DNA from: Sporothrix humicola
Taxonomy: Eukaryota > Ascomycota > Sordariomycetes > Ophiostomatales > Ophiostomataceae
NCBI GenBank assembly: GCA_021396245.1
Contig: WNYE01000094.1
Coordinates: 1-64,000 of the forward strand
Direction: 5' to 3'
Length of the DNA: 64,000 nt
The notes under the pieces: generated by a model
What the model saw: the letters and a program-made list of their open reading frames with translations, nothing else
The model's database searches: none
What the model was told of the DNA's origin: nothing
Shown: piece by piece, positions 53,301 through 63,909 of the stretch
How positions within the stretch are numbered: the first letter of the stretch is position 1
How the letters are laid out: every line of letters starts with the position of its first letter
Program-made: the position numbers and the translations under genes

Positions 53301-54101
53301 CAGCTGGACCGGCCGGACAGCAGCAACAACGCCGACCAGGCTACCACCTCCACGCCCGAACGCAAGGACCTGCCATACCTGGGCCGAGACATGCACTTTT
53401 GGGGCGACGAGGAAAAGATCAAGCAGCTCGCGTCGGAGGGGCTGTTGACCCAGAACAAGGACTCGATCGGGCATTTGCTGCGCGGGTTCTTTGAGTACTA
53501 CGCGCAGAGCGGGTTCATGAGCACGGTGCCCAGCAAAGGCTTTGACTGGGGCCGGGACGTGCTGAGTCTGCGGACGCCCGGCGGGCTGCGGTCGAAGCAG
53601 CAGAAAGGGTGGACAGGCGCGAGGACCGTGCTGGAGGTGCAGAACCAGGCGTCGGCCCCGCCGGCGCCCGCAGCCGCACCGACAGCCGCGCCGACAGGTG
53701 GTGAGGCAGCTACAGGAGCAGCGGTCGGCCCCACCGGCCCTCCCTCGGTTCCCTCAGAGGGCTCACCCACGGCCGTGCCGGCAACACCCGCGACGCCAGC
53801 CACGCCGGCCCCCGCCAAGCCGGTCGAGCTCAAGGAAGTCAAGCACCGCTACCTGTTTGCGATCGAGGACCCCTTCGAGCTCGAGCACAATGTGGCGCGC
53901 ACGGTGACGCACAGCGGGATTGTGGCGATCCGCGACGAGTTCCGGCGGGCGTGGCGGCTGATCAAGGGGATGGGCAGGAATGCTCCGGGTAGTGTCGAGG
54001 AGAATCTTCTGGACGACGTGACGGACCAAAAGGCCAAGGAGCGGGATGTGTTTGGGGAGCTGCTGAACGAGATCCACGGGCCGGAGATTGCGCTGTCCTA
54101 G
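50340..54101 (+). CDS. Cid1-type RNA nucleotidyltransferase (PAP/25A-associated family)
   Basis: Single exon, 1253 residues. Residues about 1-130 are Gly/Ser/Pro-rich and 140-330 are His/Asn/Gln-rich (HNNNHGHNGHHHHNQYQHHN), a prion-like composition. The nucleotidyltransferase motif LLCFGSLASGFATKASDMDLGL sits at about 394-415, with the GS pair and two catalytic Asp. The third Asp (VQCDINFSAHLA) comes only at about 909, followed by VLFVKHWAKMRGIN and SSYGYVLMMLHYLVNV and by the PAP-associated part (LRGFFEYYAQSGFM, about 1044). In Cid1 the third Asp follows about 60 residues later, so some 440 residues are inserted, of Ser/His-rich linker plus a helical segment (about 570-870). Such enzymes add U or A to RNA 3' ends in the cytoplasm. 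Specificity cannot be read here. Confidence 0.88.
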   Translation: MYHQQPNGGGEGGGGRQVADKALNAAVGGGPHLEDRLRSMILTNGDVNDKNNGIGGASGSSYFSPPSSAEQNPGTSPSSFGYPTPALDGPPSAGAMASVMGSGSGSGSAPPPASPKSSRKRLNQAQRRQMSAQLSIPINPHASPPNSAGNYISPPPYGNHGHHQFQHHNNNHGHNGHHHHNQYQHHNQHQQHGQFHGQHGSGHHNQRQIAQRPQSATMRPAHYGQGPMPLTGQGSVGGERGGGPPYPNQPRHHQSLSYQGPMMYDDPYNWRSHQGNQGHQGHHGHQGHQQSLGGNSYDAQSPRSARPYHHNHHHNNHSQSGRMYQAKPEDIQLQASVLEQLCEQIVTSAEIEPEEIQEKEQFRANIEQLCQAALAKYEFETNGRQDFPPPSARLLCFGSLASGFATKASDMDLGLISPLSVPLPDAPKSPIPRLIEKAFLDAGLGARLLSRTRVPIIKLCEKPPKQLRLDLLDERAKWERGLLPEHDGHDGDDDVADDQQEASTPARAIGDINVNGNEASAGNPPSNSSANGHSHSQSQSHGADEAKIMGHGRKESVLDGPLDGDRYKQIPANLKQPVNQTLGNYYSNAKRILRKLDGRDITHSTAREFKEKDLKVLTDVCHAFVEGLADPKLQSRLWATRSLAGSHTPSQLTYRSLYGVYMQAEGEALAMMWDSREINEKDAHHEEEARQKLRMWNDLQNKTNFAVDLLGYNKELQVAVENLRKIPSLQLMTLEQGQFETASQYHDRTGKLLFQSGGRDAATPNNTILPIVIRQYIAGIWSHEIREQVDAFAQTLVDKPSLRAVARRHKSLQLALEFEKALAKNCYDDDDATTTAADVAKYVEILRQPLEKCDLPGRRFDYVVARTPETAPIISFVRRQLVDPSKLAPNQPRDPYRDRLEFPKTGLGVQCDINFSAHLALENTRLLRCYSHTDERVRPLVLFVKHWAKMRGINTAYRGTLSSYGYVLMMLHYLVNVAQPFVCPNLQQLDRPDSSNNADQATTSTPERKDLPYLGRDMHFWGDEEKIKQLASEGLLTQNKDSIGHLLRGFFEYYAQSGFMSTVPSKGFDWGRDVLSLRTPGGLRSKQQKGWTGARTVLEVQNQASAPPAPAAAPTAAPTGGEAATGAAVGPTGPPSVPSEGSPTAVPATPATPATPAPAKPVELKEVKHRYLFAIEDPFELEHNVARTVTHSGIVAIRDEFRRAWRLIKGMGRNAPGSVEENLLDDVTDQKAKERDVFGELLNEIHGPEIALS

Positions 54102-55347
54102 TCACCTAGGGAGTGCATTGTACGATATGATGTTTAACAGTGTTCTGTTACATGTTTATGTGGGATGGGGCGGAAGGATACGGAAGGCGGACGGTGTAAT
54201 GGGGCGAGCAAGACGACATCTGTACGAGTATTCAAAACTTTGCATGGAAGATGCTGGCCTTCTTTTTCGGAATAGGGCAGCATCTTGGCCGGTCATCGGA
54301 GTGAATTTTTGGCGAAATCAAATGGATTGTGTTTTATTTGAAAGCCGGTTGAATTGCTGATTTGTGACATTTTACTTGATTTGATGGCTGTCTGTTGTTT
54401 ACATTGAATGAAAGGAGGTGGTGGGTAGTGAATGGTGTGCATGAAATGGCCAATTGTGTATGGCCAATGTCCAGCCAGTGTATGGACAGGCAGGCTGATC
54501 AGATCAGGGTGGTGCAAGTTAAACTGTTTGCAGCTGCCGTTTTCAGTGCTTGATCCTTGCCTGCTTGTCTCACACTATCAACACCTAGCATGGGTGTTAA
54601 AGATAGTGTCCATTTCTGGGGACGACGCTTGTTCAAGACGCTTGTTCAAGACGCGTCTTGTCGACATAGAAGTCGCGTTTTTCTTTTCCGTCAACATGCT
54701 CTTTAGTTTACATTTTTGTAAAATAATGTACACCACAATCGAGAGAGGTCAAAGTGGTCAAACGATTACGCCATGCCATCGATGCCTTCAAAGATAAGAA
54801 CAGTGAGGGTGGATGACAGGGCTGGTTCTGGCCGTATACAAGGCATTACATACGTCACATGCAAGGGCAGTGTCTTGCATGTTTATGTCTGCGTTTTGGC
54901 TTCCCTGCCTGTTTCGTCGTTTTGCGGTTTTATTCTTCTTTTGTTTTATCCGGCTCGTTTCGGGTAGTTGACGAACAAATGACAGGAGAGAAAAAGGCAC
55001 GGGGAGGGGTGTCTTCTCTTCTGGAAGAAAGACACAAGAAAGAAGAAGAGAGATCGGAAACGTCGTCATGCTGAAGGACGCTGAAAGGCTGTTCTATTCT
55101 TGGCCTGAACAAGACCTGGCCCCTGCTGACCCCATGGCACGACCAAACTCACGAATCAAAAGATGCAAGCGGCAAATGCACCAAGGCCAGAAACAAAAAT
55201 ACAGGCACTTCTGACATGTTTTTGGGCTCCGTCTCGGGCGTGTTCCAATATTATGTCATCCTTGCCTTTTGCACAAGACTGGCGCAATCCACGCGCTCCA
55301 AGGCCAGGGTCCAGTTTCGTCATCGTTCAGAGTCGTCGTTGTCAATC

Positions 55348-55359
55348 AGGTACGTACCT
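55348..55359. repeat. 12-bp perfect palindrome
   Basis: AGGTACGTACCT, in gene-free DNA. Related GTAC-containing inverted repeats occur near 26774 and 49505. Function unknown. Confidence 0.5.
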
Positions 55360-57048
55360 TTCCTCGGGCTTTGCCTTTGTATCGGAAGAAAGGGCGCGAC
55401 GCTCTGAAGGGTGTCACTTGCCAGTTCACGACAAGCCATTTCTATCCCCCCTCTAGTCGTCTCTCCTCATCTCCTCATCTTCTCCTCATCCTCCTGTCCA
55501 GCCAGCGGGCGGCTGGAAGGCACATGGCCATTCTGCACTTCTTGCCTCTTTATTCTCCGCCTTGTCACTTCTGGTTTCTTGCCTCTCTTTTTGATGACTT
55601 TTCTGAACACGTACTCCAACGTAGCCTGGAAGTACATATCCTAGTAACACAAGACAGCTCCCAGGCCATCGATATCTCATCAAAACAGATCTCACTACTG
55701 TTATCGCGTTCTGGGGTTATGTTTATGGGGGAGGGGGGAGAGGATAAGAGGAGACGAGAGATAACGATTGCGCGCGTCAAGTGCGCGAGGATAAAGAGAG
55801 GAGTCCGAAAGAGGGGAATCAGGAACTGCATCGGCTGATTTGGAGAGGCTGGAAGTGTGGGTGAAGGCGTTTGATCTGGTTGGCCTCGCCCATTCACTGA
55901 TCTTCTTGGAGTGGTCGTCTTCGCCGCGTGGGTCAGCCGCTGGTGCCGGCTGTGCAGAGGGAGGAGAAGGGGACACAAGAAGACATGGAGTGGGGGCACA
56001 TGCTGAACAGCGCCAAGACTAGCGGCACTATGACAGCATCGGCCAGGCTTGCGTCAGGCACTGTGGGCAGGTGTGGGGCCAGCGTCAGGCAGATAAGGCA
56101 GGCTTGTGAGTGGCTGTAACCAGACTGTAAGTCAGAGCGTGTTACCAGAATAGGAACATGTGTGACGGGGACAAAGGCGGCATGAATGGGCAGAATGACC
56201 AAGCCGGTTATCGTCTTGTTGGTCGCGACTTCCCAGTCGCGTCATAGTTGGTTTGGAAAGGAAAGAAGGAAAGAGACTCAGGGACCAGGAAAGAGCGACG
56301 GCGGCAACTAGAGTGGCGACGGGCTCAACGAACACGACTAGAACAGGGCAGTAAAACGACACCAAACAAGGTGCAGACAGGCCAGCGACGGCGCGAGTCA
56401 AAACAGATGACAAACGCAAACAAGTACACATTCGCCCGAACACAGCCCAGAGTAGCCGATGGCCGAATGACGGGCTGTATTCACTTTGTTTTGGAAGTTG
56501 TACCGATCACGTTCTCGCACCAGAGCTCACGCCTGTCTCTGCCCCTTCCTAACCCGGCATTGCCTGGTTGCCTTCTTTGTTCCTTCCTTTCATTCCCATT
56601 CCCTTGTCCTCACCCTCACTCGCTCCTGCCATGCCGACCAACCAATCCGGCCATGCCCTCCTCCCTTTCCTCTCTTTCGTCGTCACCTCCCTCTTCCTTT
56701 TCCCGGAAAGTACATTGCACATTGTCCCTTATCGATCGTAGCCGCTGTATGCAGCGTTCCTTGCTCTCCCGTAGTGCGTACTGTGTAGCACGTAGTGCCT
56801 GGTCCCCTGTTTTGTTAGAGTAGACCTAGAGCACACTAAAGCGTATGAGCCATTCCCAAGGCCCTCCCTCCTACTTGTGCATTTCCTGCTCACACCCACC
56901 CACCTCCACACCAAGGCTGGGTGAGAGATAGCACAATCGCTGATAACCCCCTCGCCTTCTTTCCTTCTTTCCCTCTTTCACCCGAACAGCATCAGCAGCC
57001 AATATTGCGACAGACACTTCCCCCAGTTCACGTTCACGAGGCAAGAGA

Positions 57049-57054
57049 TATAAA
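57049..57054 (+). promoter_or_regulatory. TATA element
   Basis: TATAAA followed by about 95 bases of almost pure C/T, a usual fungal core-promoter arrangement, about 440 bp before the ATG at 57493. Confidence 0.45.
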
Positions 57055-57492
57055 CTACCCGGACGGCCAGGTCCTCTTTTGTCCCCCTTCCCCTACTTTT
57101 CCCTTTCTCTCTTCCTCCTTCCCTTCTTTCCTTCTCTTTTTCTTCCCCTCTTTCTATCCACAAGTATATCAACAAACACCAACCGTTACACTACCCCTTA
57201 CTAGAACAGCTAGAACAAGGCTACTCCTGTTATCGACGCGACCTATTCGCGACCGTTCCTTCTTTTAAACTCTTATCAGTGCGGCAAGAGCACAACACGC
57301 AGTCACTCTGCTTTTAAATAAACAACCGCCCCTCGGCACATCACCCACGTCACTCGACACATCAGTCGCTCGTCACAGCACACTCGCTCCACATTTTCTC
57401 TGTTCCTCGACACTCATTCTCTTGTCGAATCTTTCTTTTTCCAACCTACAACCTAATACCTACCGTTATCCTTATCAACACTCCCACCCACC

Positions 57493-58125
57493 ATGGACTA
57501 CGACCGCGACCTCCGCAGCGCCCGCACAGACTACAAGCGCAACAAGGACCAGCTCGTCAAGTGGGAACGCGGCGCTCGAGGCATGTACGCCCGCAGCGAG
57601 CCGGGCGAGCATGACCTCAACGAAATCGAGGACGGTCTGCGCGCGCCCAAGCCCCGCAAGGCCATGATGCGCTACTGGGTCATGCCCAACAACAACATCC
57701 AGAAGGCGTTCCGGGGAAATCGTACGAATTTGCCGGCCGGCCGGCACCGCGAGACGTCGCAGGCCATCCGGGAAGTGGAGGAGTCGCGGGGGATGTCGAC
57801 GTCGGAAATCCTCTTGCAGGGCCCGGTCTCCCCGGCGAAGCCGTCCCCTCCCGGGGCCGGTGACCACCCCGACCTGGTGTTCTCTTTCGACGCCTCTGCA
57901 TCGCCCGCCTCTACCCTCCCGTTGGACGCCTTCATCAAACCCCCCACGGTTCGCTCCACCGAGAAGCTCGTCAACAAGGAGTACGAGGTGCTCGACGCCA
58001 ACGGCGAGGCCGTGCACGGCCGCAAGGCGCGCCAGATTCTGCGGGAGGCGGCGGCCAACTCGCCGTCGGCGAAGCCCAAGCTGATTGAAGTCGTCGACGA
58101 CGACGACGACTTTGAGCTTGTGTAA
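57493..58125 (+). CDS. Conserved-looking protein of unknown function, 210 residues
   Basis: Single exon; the ATG follows CCCACC, a good fungal start context. I do not recognise a family. The N-terminal 80 residues are Arg/Lys/Asp-rich and probably helical (DRDLRSARTDYKRNKDQLV), followed by RKAMMRYWVMPNNNIQKAF, the most structured-looking part. The middle is Pro/Ser-rich, and the last residues are acidic (VVDDDDDFELV). No signal peptide, membrane segment or cysteine pattern. Coding evidence is the codon bias of its GC-rich third positions, the strong promoter upstream and the clean stop. A small adaptor or nuclear protein is possible but unsupported. Confidence 0.8.
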   Translation: MDYDRDLRSARTDYKRNKDQLVKWERGARGMYARSEPGEHDLNEIEDGLRAPKPRKAMMRYWVMPNNNIQKAFRGNRTNLPAGRHRETSQAIREVEESRGMSTSEILLQGPVSPAKPSPPGAGDHPDLVFSFDASASPASTLPLDAFIKPPTVRSTEKLVNKEYEVLDANGEAVHGRKARQILREAAANSPSAKPKLIEVVDDDDDFELV

Positions 58126-58809
58126 TCACCACACACGATGCATTTCTTTCTTTCTTTTCTTTCTTGTGTTTTGCATGAACGGCGTTCTTTTTCCTCTTTT
58201 CACTTTCTTCCTTCTTTGGCGACGGAGTTTGGGTAGGCTGGCATCTCAGTCGGATGAGTCTATTTGATGGGTTACGTTTACGTCTTTTCTTTCTTCTTCT
58301 ACATCTTATAATCTGGACCTTTATCTCCTATGACTGTACTTTTCACTCTTCATAACCTTTTATTACATTACAATCATGCCATCTTCTTCTCGCAGATGGT
58401 CTCTTTTTCTTCTCATTCTCCTTCTTTTTCATGCTTCTCTCTGTATTCTTACATAGCATATCCATATCATCACATCGCTTCATCAGCGGTGACATCATAG
58501 CATACTTAGGAGAGTATCTCTCTAAATACTACTTGACAAAGTCAACTCTGATGTCGAACATATGTGCCACCTTGTAAAAGTGATAGTAGAGCTATGCCAA
58601 AATGCCATATGTAACGAGAAATGATTATTTTAGCTGTCTATAGGTCTTTGGCGTATTTTAAATGGAGAGAAATACAAAACAGAAAACAAGAGAATTATAC
58701 GTCGTACAGAGGGAATACAAAACAAATCGTATAAAGCGGACCGCAGACTGGTATAGATGCTGAAAAGCGGAAATGAAAGCAACGAAATCAAACAGACAAC
58801 CGCACTCTT
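58126..58809. other. Intergenic region between convergent genes
   Basis: 3' flanks, T/C-rich on the plus strand near 58140-58440. Nothing recognised. Confidence 0.7.
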
Positions 58810-59996
58810 TCACTGGTGCATAACGTGCGGCGTCTGTGCACCAATCTCGTAGAAGACTTGCGGTCCTCCACGATGTACTGTTTGTTGTGACAGTGACAAG
58901 ACTGGTGACGGCACAGGCTGCGGTGCCGGCGTCGACGGCATCTCCATGTATTTCGGGATGCCGGCCATCTCGATTGCTACGGGCTGTCCTGGGCTCTTTG
59001 CGCTGCTGAGCTCCGTCGGTGGTGGGTAGCCGCTGACGGAAACTGGTGTTGGTGATGGGTACATTTGTGGAGGCTGTTGCTGAGGCTGTTGCTGAGGCTG
59101 TTGCGGCGGAGGTGGTGGTTGCTGATACTGCTGCGGAGGATACTGCTGTGGAGGATACTGTTGATCGTACGGCTGGTATGGCTGCTGCTGATACGGCTGC
59201 ACCGGCTGCTGGTTCCATTGCATGGCCGCCAGCTGCTGCCGCCGCTGCTGCTTGTGCAGCGACCGCTTCATGTTGCGCCGGTGGCACTCGACGCAGGCGC
59301 GGACGAACAGGATAAAGTTGACGAGACTGCGAGAGGAGGTGTTAGTGATGTTGTTGAGCACCGTAGGTGCTCTGATCACGGGGGGTCGGGGACTCACACG
59401 AGTGGCCACAGGCAGACGGCCAGCGCCAGCTGAAAGGTCATGTACTTGGCATACCCCTGCGTTCTATCGGCTACAGGACTGTCCCCGATCGAGTCGTAGA
59501 ACCACCAGTAGTCAAACAGGCTGTCAAACACATAGTTGTCCGCAATCAGGCCGCCCGCGGCTGCACCGACCGTCCATATTATGAGATGGACGCCGACGTT
59601 GGCGCCCGGGTGGATGCCGCGCTGGCCGTGCGGGTCGCGTGCGCGAAGCACAAAGACGACAATCTCGGCGGCGTTCCAAATGACGGAGAAAACAGCCGGC
59701 GGCAGGGCGAGCTCGGCGTCAAAGTAGCCATAATCGGCCGGATAGGGCCGCTGGGCCTCGACGAGACCGGCGCCGAGGCCGACGTTCACCAAACCAAAGA
59801 CGACGGCCAGTCCGCCCAGGCCCAGCTTGGCCAGCGTCCATCCACGGCTGGAGACGACCTTGCTGTCTGGTCTCGTCACTTCTCCTCCTCCGTACATTGG
59901 CTTGTCGATGGGTGTTTGGACGGGCGTTCCTGGCGGGATGGGCACAAAACCGTGTGGTGGATGTTGCATCACATACGAGTATTGTATGCTGGACAT
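58810..59996 (-). CDS. Four-span membrane protein with Gln/Pro-rich tail (MARVEL-like)
   Basis: Two exons on the minus strand: 59996-59398 and 59326-58810, with a 71-bp intron (GTGAGT...TCGCAG), 371 residues. The intron lies inside the fourth membrane segment, and splicing restores CLWPLVLVNFILFVRA. Four hydrophobic spans are seen: TLAKLGLGGLAVVFGLVNVG, ALPPAVFSVIWNAAEIVVFVL, GVHLIIWTVGAAAGGLIA and the one above. This is a layout like that of MARVEL or related fungal plasma-membrane proteins, but I see no diagnostic motif. After a basic stretch (CHRRNMKRSLHKQQRRQQ) the cytosolic tail is a long Gln/Pro/Tyr repeat (YPPQQYPPQQYQQPPPPP). Function unknown. An unspliced message would stop right after the fourth span begins. 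Confidence 0.85.
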
Positions 59997-61241
59997 GGTG
60001 ACGACCGAGATACTGGTGAAGAGTCGAGATACAAATAAAAACCAAATCCACAAAGATCATATTAAATTCAAGAGCAAACGGAAAGAGAAACACCTGTATA
60101 TATTTGAATAAACACGGGGTGGCTATAGCCTTGTTGTACGCGCACTTCGCAGTGGTATCCCACTTGTTGATGCCCTTGTCTCCTTCCATCGTTTGCCTAT
60201 TCGGGATGTGATCAACCAGGGACCGGAGAACTGAAGGAACGAAAAGCAACCTGAAAAAGAAAACGCCTAGCCCTTGACAGCATTCGTCTTACAGCAAACC
60301 TTGCCAAAGGACGCCATGCCATGGAAGTTCCCGATATGGGCCTGACGTTATTACGGATAGGTCTGGGCGCCTTCTTCATATCTGAGGTGGAAGATTGAGT
60401 ACTTACGGAGTATGTCGTACAGCTTACGGAATTCTCCTTTTTCTGCATGAGAAACATGGGAGATGCAGCCTGGGCCATCCAAATGAGCTTCAAGTTTTGG
60501 ACAAGTCTGGTAAGGCTTAGCCAGAGATGTATCGGGCTCATTCTAATGATCAGCGGCAGTTGGCTTGTTCTTCGTGCGTGCAGTGTCTTGTAGGGTTGCA
60601 TCGAGGCTCAACTTTGGTCGAGGGCTTGAGGATTTTGGGACGAGCTGCGTCGACATTTCCCTTTTGAGTAAACGAACAAAGAGACAGGACCCCTGCAGTG
60701 TGGCAGTTTGCTCGACCGAACGTCAAGGGCGCGCCCTTTGACTTTTCGAGACAAGATTTGGCAGACTGTCCCCTGTCTTATTGTGCAGTTCCTGCAAGAT
60801 CTGGGCGTAGAAGCGATCTCATTGGTCGGATGCGTGTAAATACGATATACGACCGTTGAGCCTCGCGTTTTCTTAGGTGCAATCCGAGAAGAAAGGAGGA
60901 AGGAAGCATAATTTTAGGGGCAGCAAAGACGGGAGGGAAAACGCCAAAAAGAAGAACGCGAGAAGAGAGAGATTGCCATTTGAAAATGAAACAAGATGCA
61001 TGTCTACGTTGCACAAATTTTGACGCCTTGTCATGATTCTCCAATGTATTGCACACTCTGCACCAGATGACCGTTTGCATGAATTTATCATTGTTAAATG
61101 CTAAAAGTGCTGCTGTCCTTTACGGACTTGCATCCTTAAAATCAAATAAAATCCCTTATGCCAGAACGCCGTCCCAGTTTTACATATCGCTGGTTTTACA
61201 AAGCAATGCATGGCACAACTTCCATGATGCCCACTTGCCGC
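59997..61241. other. Intergenic region
   Basis: Promoter side of the membrane-protein gene and 3' flank of the nucleoporin gene, both minus. No gene or RNA recognised. Confidence 0.7.
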
Positions 61242-63401
61242 CTAAAAATTCCATACACACCATTCTCTCAGTGGCGGCACCTCGGGCATCATGCCCACGG
61301 CAAAGCGTCCTGTGCTCATAAAGTTCTGGTACTGCGCCTGCACGGCGCTGCCCGGCTCCGTGTAGATACTCCGCGGCTTGCGCTCCGTGTCCTCGTTGAA
61401 GGGCGGCGCGCCCTGCGGGAACCACACCTTGGCGGGCTTGCCGTCCGAGGGGCGCTGCACCATGGGCACTTCAATGACGTTGTCGGCCGAGTCCTTTTGT
61501 TGCTCGTAGACGACGCGGCGGCCCTGGAAGGCGACGAGACGGTTGGGATTCGAGGGGTCGCGCTGGGCGTACGAGTCAATGGGCGGGTGCTGTTTGGAGG
61601 CGTGGGGGCCGTAGGCGTTCGTGGCGGCCGAGCCGGCAGCTCCGGCGGCACCTGCTGCTCCCTGTGCGGCAGGCTGTTGCTGGGCGGCCTGCTGTGGCTG
61701 ACCAAAGGGTGACGGGTTTTGGGCGGCCTGCTGGAAACCGCCCTGGGCACCGGACGGCTGGCCGAACGGTGAGGCAGCTGACGGCGTAGCTTTGGCGGCA
61801 AAAGGATTCGCAGCCGGGGCTGCTGATGCCGTAGAAGGCTGGCCGAAAGGATTGGCGGGAGCGGTTGATGCCGCCCCTCCTGATGGCTGGCCAAACGGAT
61901 TTGTTGGTGTCGTTGTAGCTGCACCGCCAGACGGTTGGCCAAAGGGACTCGGTGAGCCTGCTGCGCCTGATGCGGCGCCAAACGGATTTGAGGATGCAGC
62001 GGTCGTAGAGGGTGCGCCGAACGGACTTGGCGATGCGCCACTGGAAGCTGCTGCGGCACCAAACGGACTGGCTGACGTAGTTCCTGCTGCCGCTCCAAAG
62101 GGTGAAGTGCCGCCTGTAGTGGCGCCCGCTGCTGCACCAAATGGCGATGGGCCTCCACCGAGCGCTGATGGTTTGCCAAACGCACTTGCACCACCGCCCA
62201 GCTGCGAAGGCTGACCGAAAGCGCTGCCGCCGCCGGTTGTCGACGCTGCAAACTTGGAGAACCCGCCGCCAGCGGCTGCCCCAGTCCCTGCCGCCGCGCC
62301 GCCACCCAGAGCCGATGGTTGTCCAAAAGCACCGCCACCAGGCTGTCCAAAGGCAGGCGCTGCAGGCTTACCAAAGGCCGAGGTCGTGCCGCCGAGCTGT
62401 GACGGCTGTCCAAACGCACCGCCCCCTGGCTGGCCAAACGCTGGCGCCGCCGGTTTGCCAAAAGCTGACGTGGTTCCACCCATGGCTGACGGTTGGCCGA
62501 ATGCGCTGGTTGTTGTTGTCGTCGTCCCGCCCATCTGTGTCGGCTGTCCAAACGTCGATCCACCGGCGGGCTGGCCAAAGGCGGGTTTCGCGCCAAAGGG
62601 CGAGGTCGTCGAGGGTGCGCCAAACGGATTGGCAGGTGTTGTCGTGGTCGTAGAAGGCTGGCCGAAAGGGTTGGCGGCCGGCTGTGATGGCTGGCCGAAT
62701 CCACCGCCAAACGGCGTCGTTGTCTTGGGTTGGCCGCTCCCCCGCTGCTTGCCCTCGTCAAAGACGCCTGGCGAGGGCGTAATCGTGTTTTGCGTGCACT
62801 GGTCCAGCCGGTTTGGGTGCTGCTGCTCGGCCTGCAGCACGAATTGCGCCGCGTCGTTGGGGCTCTTGACGGCCGTCTCCATCTGCTGCTGGATTTGCCG
62901 GTACAGATTGTCCATGGCCTGGACGGCCGCCTGCGGGTTGCCGGCCGCCTGGGCCTTGTAGTAGTGCAGCCTCAGCTCTTCGAAGGACTGCTCGGTTTGC
63001 GCGCCGCCGAAAAGCTGGCCGGGCGCATTGCGGCCGGGACCGTACGACGAGAACACCCAGGACGGCCGGTCTTCGGTCAAGTCCTTGACAATGTTGGCGG
63101 GCGTGACGCTAAAGGGCGAGGCGGAGGCGGCTGTCATCGTGGAGGAGGAAGGGTTGTTGGTTGCAGAGGAGGAGCCGCCGCTGGGCTGGCCAAAGGCGGC
63201 GAATCGGTTGTTGTTTTGGGACGGGTGTTCGAAGCGACAGCCGTCTGTGAGTGACAAGTGAAGTTAGCAAACGATTGAGACCAAGTGAAATGCGAGTTGA
63301 AAGAAAGCAAACGCAGGATCAAAGGAGCCATGGAAAGGGAATGAGTGGAACGCACCGCCGAAGCGACAATTGCCCTGCAGCCAGAACTTGCACACCACCA
63401 T
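61242..63401 (-). CDS. CCCH zinc-finger FG nucleoporin (Nup42/Amo1-like)
   Basis: Two exons on the minus strand: 63401-63356 and 63244-61242, with a 111-bp intron (GTGCGT...CTCACAG), 682 residues. The first exon gives MVVCKFWLQGNCRFG. Joined to the second it completes one CCCH finger, Cys-x7-Cys-x5-Cys-x3-His. A conserved helical part follows (about 45-160: DLTEDRPSWVFSSYGPG, FEELRLHYYKAQAAGNPQAA). From about 170 to 550 comes a dense FG-repeat region with FGQP, FGAP and FGKP units. The C-terminal segment (KVWFPQGAPPF to REWCVWNF) is conserved-looking and probably anchors the protein. Relatives sit on the cytoplasmic face of the nuclear pore and help mRNA export with Gle1. The tiny first exon is easily missed, and without it the finger is broken. 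Confidence 0.88.
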
Positions 63402-63909
63402 TGTGACTGTGGACAGGGAGATGCGATGGGTGGTGGTGATGCGACTGGGTCCGTGACGTCGTCAAGTCGCAGGTTGAGGAGAAGTTGGTCAACAAAGGAA
63501 ATGACGAGGTTGAAGCCAAAAGGTCAAAAGCAGTCGCTTTCTGTTTTTGGCCGGCAGAAAAGTGCACAGACGCGTTGAAATAAAAGTGGGTCGGTCGAGG
63601 TCGCTCCTGCTGCAAGCTCAATGAGTTCCCGTCGCTCCTTCCTGCAGGAGCATCACAGCTCACTCGCAGGGGCAGGAACAACAGCTACAACAGCCCCTGA
63701 GCTCTCGATAGCTTCGTGCAACCCAAACAAAACAACAAAATCAATAGGCCGGATTTGACCGTCTACAATTGCCTACAGAATGTGGGTTTTCGCCTTTATT
63801 TGACTATCTTTGACTATTTACATTCAGGCTAACTATTGACAGGTCTCCTTGACTACTGTGTACATTGGTCCAACGCTGACCCGATCGACCAGCTACGCAC
63901 CCTCGCACT
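63402..63909. other. Intergenic region
   Basis: Promoter of the nucleoporin gene and 3' flank of the gene cut by the window edge. Nothing else seen. Confidence 0.7.

Larger units (their letters stand above)
54102..57492. other. Intergenic region and leader
   Basis: About 3.4 kb without a recognisable gene. A 12-bp palindrome AGGTACGTACCT lies at 55348-55359. A purine/pyrimidine switch and a TATA box near 57049 mark the promoter of the next gene, followed by a strong C/T tract (57071-57165). Frames such as 56248-56823 are pyrimidine-tract translations without family resemblance. Confidence 0.6.

Noticed and set aside
61316..62761. Second minus-strand frame of 481 codons over the nucleoporin
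   Set aside because: Frame-shifted reading of the FG-repeat DNA; Arg/Pro/Leu repeats only.
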